NCBI GenBank assembly: GCA_949425635.1
Contig: CASPWD010000014.1
Span: 1-36,480 of the forward strand
Source of the DNA: an uncultured Bacilli bacterium
GTDB taxonomy: Bacteria > Bacillota_I > Bacilli_A > RF39 > UBA660
Length of the DNA stretch: 36,480 bases
Direction of reading: 5' to 3'
Part shown: one piece after another, positions 8,224 to 15,590 of the stretch
Position numbering within the stretch: position 1 is the first letter of the stretch
How the letters are laid out: each line of letters starts with the position of its first letter
Translations under genes and position numbers: made by a program
Notes under the pieces: generated by a model
What the model saw: only the letters and a program-made list of their open reading frames with translations
The model's database searches: none
What the model was told of the DNA's origin: nothing

Positions 8224-9349
8224 AGAAATCAATATCGCATTCTTTTAAAACATATTTATATAAATTGTTTTCATTTAATATAATAAAGATACTTTTTTGA
8301 TTCTTAACTATTTCGGCATATAAGATTGGTTGTTCTAAGATGTTGGCTGCATCAAGTAATTCTTTGAAGCTTTCACAATTAATTATTTTGTAATCTTCAA
8401 AATGTGGTAATTTCTTGCAATTTACAATCATATCATCATAACTGTTCAAGATTCTATTTAAAGTAATAGTATACTTTGATTTTTTAGGAATTGTTCTTAA
8501 AATGAAACTTAAAGTTAACAATAAGAATAATGTATCAATAATAAGTAAAGTAATACTTATATATAAAGTAATGTTATTAATTAATTTAGCATTTTTTGTT
8601 TCTCTTTCAATACCTTGATTATCAATGTTTTTTACCATTGAAACTGTTACTTCACTTGATACTAAAGGAATGGTTACTTCTATTTCTTGAGTATGAAAAA
8701 TTGGCTCTTTAAAATCGTTATTTTCAATTTTAACATCTATATACATTATTAATTTTAAATTACCAATAATATTTTTGTCATATTGTTTTTCAATAGATTT
8801 CGCTAATTCATTATAGTAGTCATAATCTAAGTTGATATTTTGCTTAATATTTATTTCTTTAGTAGATTCTTTTTCTTCTTCTATTTTACTAACTAAATCA
8901 TATTCATTCTTTGAGACAATATTGCCATTACTATTCCCTTTTAATTCCATTATGGCATTAATATAATAAGAGTATGAAATATCTGATGTCTTATCTAGTT
9001 TATATTGATATATAAAATCTGTACTAATATCATCCACTAAATCAGATATATAATTATTTGTTGGATTTAATGTACCTGTTTCGAATAAGTTATCTTCAAA
9101 TAGCTTAACATTATAATCGATATTTCCGCTTTCGCTATATTCTAAAGTAGATTCTTCCCCTTTAGTAAAACTTTCATTGTAGAATTTAAGAGATAAATAA
9201 CCAATAATTATGATTGAAGCAATCATAATTATTATTCTTAAACTATATGAACAATAAAAATAAAAACTTCTATCTACATGTTTATCTAAATCATTATATA
9301 CTTGATCCATTTTAGCAAAATCTGAATCTTTTATCTTAGTTTTTTTCAT
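8222..9349 (-). CDS. DUF5305-like bitopic membrane protein
   Basis: A 375-residue protein with a basic N-terminus, a membrane segment at about 36-54, an extracellular domain of roughly 200 residues and a second segment at about 258-285. A cytoplasmic tail of about 90 residues follows. This layout, with FxTGTL-like and Tyr/Asn-rich extracellular sequence, resembles DUF5305, a family often found near SipW-type signal peptidases. I chose ATG 9349 because AAAAGGTGATTGAA precedes it; the GTG at 9358 lies inside that ribosome binding site. It starts right after the exported-protein gene at 9363, so the two form an operon. Function is unknown; export or surface assembly is a guess. Confidence 0.65.
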   Translation of the reverse strand: MKKTKIKDSDFAKMDQVYNDLDKHVDRSFYFYCSYSLRIIIMIASIIIIGYLSLKFYNESFTKGEESTLEYSESGNIDYNVKLFEDNLFETGTLNPTNNYISDLVDDISTDFIYQYKLDKTSDISYSYYINAIMELKGNSNGNIVSKNEYDLVSKIEEEKESTKEINIKQNINLDYDYYNELAKSIEKQYDKNIIGNLKLIMYIDVKIENNDFKEPIFHTQEIEVTIPLVSSEVTVSMVKNIDNQGIERETKNAKLINNITLYISITLLIIDTLFLLLTLSFILRTIPKKSKYTITLNRILNSYDDMIVNCKKLPHFEDYKIINCESFKELLDAANILEQPILYAEIVKNQKSIFIILNENNLYKYVLKECDIDF

Positions 9350-9362
9350 TTCAATCACCTTT

Positions 9363-9887
9363 TTATTCTTTTTCTAACTCAATATTAATATTTATTTCAT
9401 TTAATGCTATAGGCATTATATTTTCATTTTCATCAAATAATGGATTTTTATATGTTGTTATAACATCTACTTTTTGAATAGCATTCGATTCGATTATCTG
9501 ATTTACTTCTAATCCTTTTATAGATATTTCTATATTATCTTGATATGCTTCAAGACCTGTTATGTTTATTTCTTTTACTTTTGCATTAACATTTCCTGTG
9601 TTATCAACATTAAATTGGAATTTTGTATATTCGTTTACTTGTCCAAGGGATAATCCATAGGTAATATCATTTTTGACAATTATAGGATTTTTTACAATGG
9701 TAATGTTTTCGCCATCTTCAAAGAAATCTGTTACATCTTTTATTGTCACTTCATATTTTTCTTTTGAAACTGTGGCAATACCAGTATAGGCATATGTTGT
9801 AGTTAGTGTTCCAATACTTAAAGTTAAGCTGGATAAGGCAATTATTAAACCTAGTATTTGAAATGTCCTTATTCTTCTCTCTATCAT
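9363..9887 (-). CDS. Small exported protein with SipW-like signal sequence
   Basis: A 174-residue protein. MIERRIRTFQIL is followed by a hydrophobic segment (about 10-30) ending in TTYAYTGIA, which resembles SipW-processed exported proteins of the TasA/camelysin type. The rest is beta-rich, with an FNVDNTGNVNAKVKEINI block typical of such domains (xNTGN). No sorting signal is visible at the C-terminus. It is the first gene of a two-gene operon with the DUF5305-like protein and has a promoter at 9910-9938. No SipW peptidase gene is in the window. The family assignment is tentative. Confidence 0.6.
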   Translation of the reverse strand: MIERRIRTFQILGLIIALSSLTLSIGTLTTTYAYTGIATVSKEKYEVTIKDVTDFFEDGENITIVKNPIIVKNDITYGLSLGQVNEYTKFQFNVDNTGNVNAKVKEINITGLEAYQDNIEISIKGLEVNQIIESNAIQKVDVITTYKNPLFDENENIMPIALNEININIELEKE

Positions 9888-9909
9888 GTATTACACCTAC
9901 TTTATATAA

Positions 9910-9938
9910 AGTATAACATTTAGAATAAAAACTGACAA
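9910..9938 (-). promoter_or_regulatory. Promoter for the exported protein/DUF5305 operon
   Basis: On the minus strand TTGTCA (9933-9938), a 17-base spacer and TATACT (9910-9915). The -35 box lies inside the stem of the ffh terminator, an economical overlap. Confidence 0.6.
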
Positions 9939-9958
9939 TGAAAAATTCATTGTCAGTT
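9922..9958 (-). terminator. Terminator after ffh
   Basis: A 12-bp perfect stem (AACTGACAATGA at 9930-9941, TCATTGTCAGTT at 9947-9958) with a 5-base loop. On the minus strand it is followed by TTTTATTC. Confidence 0.9.
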
Positions 9959-9985
9959 GTATTTTTATATGCAAATTTTTATTGA

Positions 9986-11293
9986 TTAAAATGGTAATTT
10001 CATGTTTCCGCTGCTCATCATTTTCATCATTTTTTTCATTTCTTCAAATTGCTTTAATAAACGATTGATTTCTGATACGTCACGTCCACAACCAGCACTA
10101 ATACGTTGTTTACGACTTGCTTTTAAAACTTCAGGATGTTTTCTTTCATAAGGTGTCATAGAAAGAATGATTGCTTCAACATGTGCCATGTCTTTTGGGT
10201 CAATGTTAACGTTATTAAGTCCCATTTTACGAGCTTGTGGAAGCATCTTTAAAATGTTTTCTAAAGGTCCTAATTTCCTTATTTGTTTTAAATTAGCTAG
10301 GAAATCTTCTAAGTCATATTTACCACTTAGCATTTTCTTGGCTTGTGTTTCAGCTTCGCTCTCTGAAATTATTCCTTCTACTTTTTCAGCAATTGATAAA
10401 ACGTCACCCATATCTAGAATACGTTCTGCCATACGTTCTGGATAGAATGCTGATAAACCATCTAAACGTTCAGAGTCACCAACAAATTTGATTGGAACAT
10501 TAGTTAAGTGTCTTACTGATAAGGCAACTCCACCTTTTGTATCGCCATCTAGTTTTGTTAGAATACATCCAGTTAAGGATAATTTATCATTGAAACCTGT
10601 GATTACGTTGATAGCATCTTGTCCCATCATTGCATCTATTACAAGAAGTGTTTCTTTTGGATGACATAAATCAACAATACCTTTTAATTCATCCATTAAA
10701 GCTTCATCGATATGTAAACGACCAGCTGTATCTATTATGACATAATCATTTTTATTTTCTTTAGCATAGTCTAGAGCATGTGAAATAATTTCATTAACGT
10801 CTTTCTTTCCTTCAGTATAAACAGGAATATTTAATTGTTTTCCAACAGTTTGTAATTGTTCAATCGCTGCTGGACGATAAATATCGCAAGCTACTAAAAG
10901 TGGTTTTTTAGCATGTTTTTTTCTTAAAAAGTTAGCGAGTTTTCCACATGTTGTAGTTTTACCACTTCCTTGAAGTCCTACTAACATTAAAATAGCTGGA
11001 TTTCCTTCAAGATTTAATGGAGCTGCTTCGCCACCTAGTAATTCAACCAATTCATCTTTAACAATTTTGATAAACAATTCGTCTGGTTTTAAAGATTTTT
11101 GAACATCCATTCCTAGAGCTTTTTCTTTTACTTTAGCAATAAATTCTTTTACTACTTGGTAGTTAACGTCGGCTTCTAAAAGAGCCATTCTTATTTCACG
11201 CATTGCTTCACTTATATTTTCTTCAGTAATACGTCCTAATCCACGAATATTTTTTATCGCATTCGATAATCTATCTCCCATATATTCAAACAT
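9986..11293 (-). CDS. ffh: Signal recognition particle protein Ffh
   Basis: The SRP54 GTPase, which binds signal peptides and 4.5S/6S SRP RNA during co-translational targeting. The 435 residues contain an N domain (about 1-85), then a G domain with GLQGSGKTTT near residue 105, DIYRPAA, DTAGRLHID and TKLDGDTKGG. The C-terminal M domain has NRLLKQFEEMKKMMKMM. The RNA-binding motif reads SAGCGRDVSEIN, where SxGSGTSVxEVN is usual, so the second Ser and the Thr are replaced. The start follows AAAGGAG. A terminator separates it from tmk upstream, and a TATAAT lies in the gap, so it probably has its own promoter. Confidence 0.97.
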   Translation of the reverse strand: MFEYMGDRLSNAIKNIRGLGRITEENISEAMREIRMALLEADVNYQVVKEFIAKVKEKALGMDVQKSLKPDELFIKIVKDELVELLGGEAAPLNLEGNPAILMLVGLQGSGKTTTCGKLANFLRKKHAKKPLLVACDIYRPAAIEQLQTVGKQLNIPVYTEGKKDVNEIISHALDYAKENKNDYVIIDTAGRLHIDEALMDELKGIVDLCHPKETLLVIDAMMGQDAINVITGFNDKLSLTGCILTKLDGDTKGGVALSVRHLTNVPIKFVGDSERLDGLSAFYPERMAERILDMGDVLSIAEKVEGIISESEAETQAKKMLSGKYDLEDFLANLKQIRKLGPLENILKMLPQARKMGLNNVNIDPKDMAHVEAIILSMTPYERKHPEVLKASRKQRISAGCGRDVSEINRLLKQFEEMKKMMKMMSSGNMKLPF

Positions 11294-11323
11294 TTTTATA
11301 TCTCCTTTACTGAGGTTTATTAT

Positions 11324-11352
11324 ATCAAAAAAAGATAGAATGTTCTATCTTT
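11324..11352 (-). terminator. Terminator after tmk
   Basis: AAAGATAGAA (11331-11340) pairs with TTCTATCTTT (11343-11352); on the minus strand a run of seven T follows. TATAAT follows directly and may serve as the -10 of ffh. Confidence 0.75.
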
Positions 11353-11382
11353 ATTAGACTTTTTTACTTTATATTAGATATT

Positions 11383-12090
11383 TTATTTGCTATCTTTAAT
11401 ACCTAGTTCTTTACAAACTATTTTATAAACTTCACTTTGGATATCTTCAATATCTCTTAATTTATTATTTTTATCAACACAATTCACTTTTCTATAATCA
11501 TGAATTTTAGCAAGTTCTAAGTATGCATGTTCTGCATTTCTAATATGTAAGACACTTGCTTCATGTTGATCGCCTGGTTCTGTACGACCATTTCTTAGTT
11601 CAGCCACTTTTTTGTATGGCATATATAAGAATATAGTAAAATCTGGTTTTGGTAATTCTAAGAAGCCATATTCTAAGTTAGCTAGATTCTCATAAAGTTT
11701 TAATCTTTCTTCTTTATCAAAAATCTTTCCTCCTTGGTGACCCATATTACTTTCAACATAACGATCAAGAACAACATCGATTCCTTGATTAATTAAATCA
11801 AGAATTTTATCTCTGTTATATCTTCTGTCAGCCGCATAATAAAGACATGCAACTTTTGGATCAACGTTAGCTGCTCCTTCTGGAAAATATCCTTCACAAA
11901 TGTGTTTTTTTCCTAAGTAAGCGCCACCTACTATTTTGCCTGTTGGAGTGTCATATGCTGGAAAACTAAATCTTTCAATTTTTCTTCCTTGACGTCTTAA
12001 GCTTTGAACTAATAAACTTGTTTGTGTTTCTTTTCCAGAACAATCAGTTCCTTCAATAACAATAATTTTACCTTTTTTATTTCCTTCCAT
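11383..12090 (-). CDS. tmk: Thymidylate kinase-like nucleoside monophosphate kinase
   Basis: Phosphorylates dTMP to dTDP with ATP in DNA precursor synthesis. The 235-residue protein has P-loop GTDCSGKETQ near residue 14, a DRYVESNMGHQG block in the DR(Y/F) position, and a lid/NMP region with FLELPKPDFTIFLYMP. The P-loop has Glu where the usual Ser/Thr follows Lys; related Bacillota proteins with Ala or Glu here are known to me, so activity is still likely. I chose ATG 12090 because GTAGGAG precedes it; an upstream ATG at 12114 has none. It lies between terminators at 12168-12190 and 11324-11352, so it is its own transcript. Confidence 0.85.
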   Translation of the reverse strand: MEGNKKGKIIVIEGTDCSGKETQTSLLVQSLRRQGRKIERFSFPAYDTPTGKIVGGAYLGKKHICEGYFPEGAANVDPKVACLYYAADRRYNRDKILDLINQGIDVVLDRYVESNMGHQGGKIFDKEERLKLYENLANLEYGFLELPKPDFTIFLYMPYKKVAELRNGRTEPGDQHEASVLHIRNAEHAYLELAKIHDYRKVNCVDKNNKLRDIEDIQSEVYKIVCKELGIKDSK

Positions 12091-12167
12091 AAATATTCTC
12101 CTACCTTTTAACAATTTAATAATACCACATTATCTGTTTCTTTAAAAGTGTAAAAAGTACACAAAAT

Positions 12168-12190
12168 AAAAAAATTCACTTTTTAGTGAA
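12168..12190 (-). terminator. Terminator after the FkbM methyltransferase gene
   Basis: TTCACT (12175-12180) and AGTGAA (12185-12190) form a stem with a TTTT loop; on the minus strand seven T follow. Confidence 0.8.
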
Positions 12191-12195
12191 CTTAT

Positions 12196-13182
12196 TTATC
12201 TATTTGGAACATGTGCGTAAATTTTTTTATATTTAACCGCTATTTCATAATTTGAATTGGCTTCTTTGATTAATCTTGTTAAAACTTCTAAATCGTCTAA
12301 ACAATGGTAGAAACATATAGCTAGTTTAGGAGCATATTCTTTTAGTGTTTGACGTGCTCCTTCTAACATTAATCTTTCTGCTCCTTCAATATCTGCTTTT
12401 ATAAAATCTACACTACTTAGATTACTTTCTTCAACGAAGTCATCAATTGTAGTTGTTTTTACTCTAACAATTGAATTATCTGAAGATATATCCCCACTTT
12501 CAAGTTTGTTACATGAAGATTTAGTAGGATTGGTTCTAAATAGAGATTCTCCTGTAAAATTAGATACTGCCTTATTTATTATATTTATGTTTTCATCTAT
12601 TTCCGTTAAACGGCTTAAAAATTGTTTGATTATTTCTTCTGTAGGTTCAAAAGCATACACTTGACATCCTTTTGAACTAGCTAAACTTGAAAATAGTCCA
12701 TAATTTGCTCCTAAATCAAGAACAATATCTCCTTTAGATAGTTGAACATTTCCATTCTCATATGGACCTTCTAGATATGGAATGTTTGACGCTAATCTAC
12801 TATTTTTAGTAGTAAGTGAAGGCATTATAATATCTAAGAATTCTGCTTTAAAGCATTTATAATGTTCTAATGTAGGACGTGGTAGAACAATTCTACCATA
12901 AGATGTTTCTATTTCATAAAAGTCGCCATTTTTGTAGAAGACATCTAAATATTCGATAAAATCTTTATAGTCTTCGTTTGTAGTACCAAATGTTCCTAAT
13001 AAGTACTTTTCAAATAATGGTCTTTCAATATCTAACCAATAAATATAATAGAAAGGATTAAAGATACTTATATCACTATGTAAAATACTTCCCTTAATTC
13101 TTTCGAAAATACTTCCTTTAGGCAATCTAGCTAATAATTGCCATTTTAAGAAATTTATAGTACTTGCTATGTCTTGTTTCAT
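12196..13182 (-). CDS. FkbM family SAM-dependent methyltransferase
   Basis: A 328-residue class I methyltransferase. The SAM-binding motif VLDLGANYGLFSSLA is near residue 155, followed by VYAFEPTEE (acidic residue of motif II). The FkbM signature VDFIKADIEGAERLMLEGA is near residue 260, and a C-terminal CFYHCLDDLE block follows. FkbM enzymes usually O-methylate sugars or small molecules; the substrate here is unknown. The first 130 residues are an extra N-terminal region with aromatic-rich sequence. It starts 18 bases after ylxM behind AGGGGG and ends at its own terminator, so it is the third gene of ftsY-ylxM-fkbM. The reason for its place in the SRP cluster is unclear. Confidence 0.82.
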   Translation of the reverse strand: MKQDIASTINFLKWQLLARLPKGSIFERIKGSILHSDISIFNPFYYIYWLDIERPLFEKYLLGTFGTTNEDYKDFIEYLDVFYKNGDFYEIETSYGRIVLPRPTLEHYKCFKAEFLDIIMPSLTTKNSRLASNIPYLEGPYENGNVQLSKGDIVLDLGANYGLFSSLASSKGCQVYAFEPTEEIIKQFLSRLTEIDENINIINKAVSNFTGESLFRTNPTKSSCNKLESGDISSDNSIVRVKTTTIDDFVEESNLSSVDFIKADIEGAERLMLEGARQTLKEYAPKLAICFYHCLDDLEVLTRLIKEANSNYEIAVKYKKIYAHVPNR

Positions 13183-13200
13183 ATTTCCCCCTACTTATTT

Positions 13201-13500
13201 TTACGCTGAAAGTAAATCATTAATTTCTTCTTTTATTTTATTAATATCATCATATGTAACTATTTCATTTAATTTGCTCTTGTCTTTATATATATGTAAT
13301 TTTTCTTCATAATTATTTAGTTTATCTAAGACTGTCTTAATCGTTTTTTGAACGGCACTACGACTGATGTTGTTATTATCGGCTATTTCTGATAATGATA
13401 AATCTTCTTGATAATAGTCTTGAAAAGTTATGGCTTCTTTACTGGTTAGTAGAGAACCATAAATATCAAATAAATTATTGTAATATACAAATTCTTCCAT
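13201..13500 (-). CDS. ylxM: YlxM/UPF0122 helix-turn-helix protein
   Basis: A 99-residue protein of the UPF0122 (YlxM/p13) family, associated with the SRP pathway. It shows an RNA-polymerase-sigma-like helix-turn-helix (LTSKEAITFQDYYQEDLSLS, then IADNNNISRSAVQKTI). In Bacillus and streptococci ylxM sits next to ffh; here it overlaps the ftsY stop by one base (TAATG). The YlxM protein of Streptococcus is reported to bind SRP components. The position supports the same role here. Confidence 0.88.
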   Translation of the reverse strand: MEEFVYYNNLFDIYGSLLTSKEAITFQDYYQEDLSLSEIADNNNISRSAVQKTIKTVLDKLNNYEEKLHIYKDKSKLNEIVTYDDINKIKEEINDLLSA

Positions 13501-14801
13501 TACATCATATCCTTAAATAACCCATAAATGTAGTTTTCAATATCAAATGTTTTTAAATCTGTCATAGATTCGCCAAGACCTATAAACTTAACTGGCAGAT
13601 TGACTTCATCTTTAATAGCTAGAACAATTCCACCTTTAGCTGTTCCATCTAGTTTCGTTAAAACAATTCCTGTAATGTCAGTAATTTCCTTGAAAGCCTT
13701 AGCTTGGCTTATGCCATTTTGACCTGTTGTTGCATCAATTACAAGTAGAGTTTCATGTGGAGCATTAGGAATATGACGACCAATTACTTTATTTACCTTT
13801 TCGAGTTCTTTCATTAGATTCACTTTATTTTGTAGACGACCAGCAGTATCAATTAATACGATATCAACATTTGCTTCTTTGGCTTTAACAAGTCCATCAA
13901 AAATAACACCTGCTGGATCAGTATTTTCTTTACCATAGAATAGTGCTCCTGTACGAACTGACCACTCTTCAAGTTGTTTAACAGCTCCTGCTCTAAAGGT
14001 ATCTCCAGCAATCATCATAACACTTTTACCTTCGTTAATATACTTATGAGCAAGTTTGGCAATTGTAGTCGTTTTACCTACACCATTAACACCAACCATT
14101 AGAATTACAGTTGGCCCAGATTCTGCAATCTTAATTTTATCTGATAATGATTCGTTTTCAACATAAATAATAAATAATTCATCGACGATAACTTCGTTTA
14201 AATATGTTGTATCAGTAATTTTCTCGCTTTTAACACGATCTCTTAAGCGATCCATAAAGCTCATGACAGTATTAACACCAACGTCAGCGTTAATTAGGAT
14301 TTCTTCTAACTCTTCATAATAATCTTCTGATACTTTAGTATACTTAACTCCTAACATACTTAATTTAGAAACAAATTCTTTTCTTGTTTTTTCTAAACCT
14401 TTATCATATAGTTCAATACTTGCGGCTTCTTCGATTTTTTTCTTCTTTTCTTGAGAAGCTATAAATTCAGCCCAATTGTCGTCTTCTTCACTTTCTTCAT
14501 CGTCTTCTTTTTCTTCATCAGCTTCAATTTCTTCTTTTTCTGTATCCTCTGAAGTTTCTTCGATTTCTGCATCTTCTTCGATTAATTCATCACCATCGTT
14601 TTCTAACTCTTCTATATTAGAAGATTCTTCTGCTTCAAATGTTTCACTAACTTCGTCAGAAATAGTTTCTTCAACTTCAGTTTCTTCTTCATGAGGAAGT
14701 TCTATTTCATCAATTGATGTTACATCAAATTCTTCTTTAACCTCCTCTACAACTTTTTCTTTTTTACTTATTATACTTTTTAATTTATCAAATAATCCCA
14801 T
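13500..14801 (-). CDS. ftsY: Signal recognition particle receptor FtsY
   Basis: The membrane-associated SRP receptor GTPase that pairs with Ffh. Of 433 residues, about the first 125 form a very acidic A domain (Glu/Asp/Ser-rich); the NG domain follows. Motifs: MVGVNGVGKTTTIAKLA near residue 232 (P-loop), DTFRAGA, DTAGRLQNK, TKLDGTAKGG and a C-terminal GLGESMTDLKTFD. The low-complexity acidic region gives a spurious serine-rich reading frame on the other strand. It has a promoter at 14818-14846 and overlaps ylxM by one base. It is the first gene of ftsY-ylxM-fkbM. Confidence 0.97.
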   Translation of the reverse strand: MGLFDKLKSIISKKEKVVEEVKEEFDVTSIDEIELPHEEETEVEETISDEVSETFEAEESSNIEELENDGDELIEEDAEIEETSEDTEKEEIEADEEKEDDEESEEDDNWAEFIASQEKKKKIEEAASIELYDKGLEKTRKEFVSKLSMLGVKYTKVSEDYYEELEEILINADVGVNTVMSFMDRLRDRVKSEKITDTTYLNEVIVDELFIIYVENESLSDKIKIAESGPTVILMVGVNGVGKTTTIAKLAHKYINEGKSVMMIAGDTFRAGAVKQLEEWSVRTGALFYGKENTDPAGVIFDGLVKAKEANVDIVLIDTAGRLQNKVNLMKELEKVNKVIGRHIPNAPHETLLVIDATTGQNGISQAKAFKEITDITGIVLTKLDGTAKGGIVLAIKDEVNLPVKFIGLGESMTDLKTFDIENYIYGLFKDMM

Positions 14802-14817
14802 TTAAATCACCATAATT

Positions 14818-14846
14818 AGTATACCTTAACTTCCTTTATTTTTCCA
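14818..14846 (-). promoter_or_regulatory. Probable SigA promoter for ftsY
   Basis: On the minus strand TGGAAA (14841-14846), a 17-base spacer and TATACT (14818-14823). The -10 is strong and the -35 is partial. Confidence 0.5.
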
Positions 14847-14850
14847 GAAC

Positions 14851-14866
14851 AAAAGGACTTTAGTCC
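14851..14866 (-). terminator. Weak hairpin at the end of the DUF3267 gene
   Basis: GGACT (14855-14859) pairs with AGTCC (14862-14866); on the minus strand TTTTGTT follows. The stem is only 5 bp and overlaps the stop codon, so termination may be partial. Confidence 0.45.
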
Positions 14867-15459
14867 ACACTTTTAGGTATATACCAATAAGTATTTTCAT
14901 ACTTCATAAATATCTTTGCGCCTTTCGGAACTTGTTTGATAGTATTATATACATTATAGTAATCGCCTATTCCAGCAACAATATTAAAAACACCTACCAA
15001 TCCCAATGAAACGAAAAATGGATTAAATAAAAATATAATAAAAGGAATAAAACCTAAAATAATATTAGGTAATAATGACATAAAAATGAAATGTAATTTA
15101 CTCATATGGTCTTCTCCAATAACAAACATCATTAATGGCTTTGTATTATAATATAAATAAACTCTTTTCTTAAAACAAATGGCATGCAATAATTCGTGCG
15201 GTATCAAGAAAATTAAAGAAATAATATAACTAAGAACATAATTTAGAATAAGAATTAAAAAATTTGGAATATACTCAAAAGACATAATAGATACAACAAT
15301 CAATAAAATACAAAATATAATATTTTGTGGCGTTCTTAAAATTCTTGCCATTTCCTCAGTATTTTCTGCTTCCTTATATTTAGTAGCTTTTTTTATTTTC
15401 TCACTACTAGGAAAAGTTTCTACCACACCATTATATTTACCTTTAAAAATAAGTTTCAT
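14860..15459 (-). CDS. DUF3267 family membrane zincin peptidase-like protein
   Basis: A 199-residue membrane protein. After a soluble stretch of about 50 residues there are hydrophobic segments at about 48-68, 70-88, 125-145 and 146-165. The HExxH-type motif HELLHA (near residue 89) lies within IFLIPHELLHAICFKK, the hallmark of DUF3267 putative zinc peptidases that sit in the membrane. The family's substrates are unknown. It reads away from RNase J, with the start 130 bases from the rnj start, and ends just before ftsY. Confidence 0.78.
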   Translation of the reverse strand: MKLIFKGKYNGVVETFPSSEKIKKATKYKEAENTEEMARILRTPQNIIFCILLIVVSIMSFEYIPNFLILILNYVLSYIISLIFLIPHELLHAICFKKRVYLYYNTKPLMMFVIGEDHMSKLHFIFMSLLPNIILGFIPFIIFLFNPFFVSLGLVGVFNIVAGIGDYYNVYNTIKQVPKGAKIFMKYENTYWYIPKSVD

Positions 15460-15494
15460 ATTTAACGCTCCCTACAAGGATTATAACATACAAC

Positions 15495-15523
15495 TAGACT
15501 TTTAATTCATTTTGATATATAAT
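15495..15523 (+). promoter_or_regulatory. SigA promoter for the RNase J gene
   Basis: TAGACT (15495-15500), a 17-base spacer and TATAAT (15518-15523). It lies about 68 bases before the start codon, giving an untranslated leader of about 60 bases. Confidence 0.65.
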
Positions 15524-15590
15524 TGTCTGTAGCGAAGAACTAATACTTTTTATTTTTATTAATTTTTTTAATGATTGAAAGGAAGATTTT

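Noticed and set aside
10167-10445. Plus-strand frame inside ffh
   Set aside because: Fully inside a conserved gene on the other strand, with no ribosome binding site and no domain.
14476-14694. Plus-strand serine-rich frame
   Set aside because: It is a mirror of the Glu/Asp-rich acidic N-terminus of FtsY (GAA/GAT codons read in reverse).
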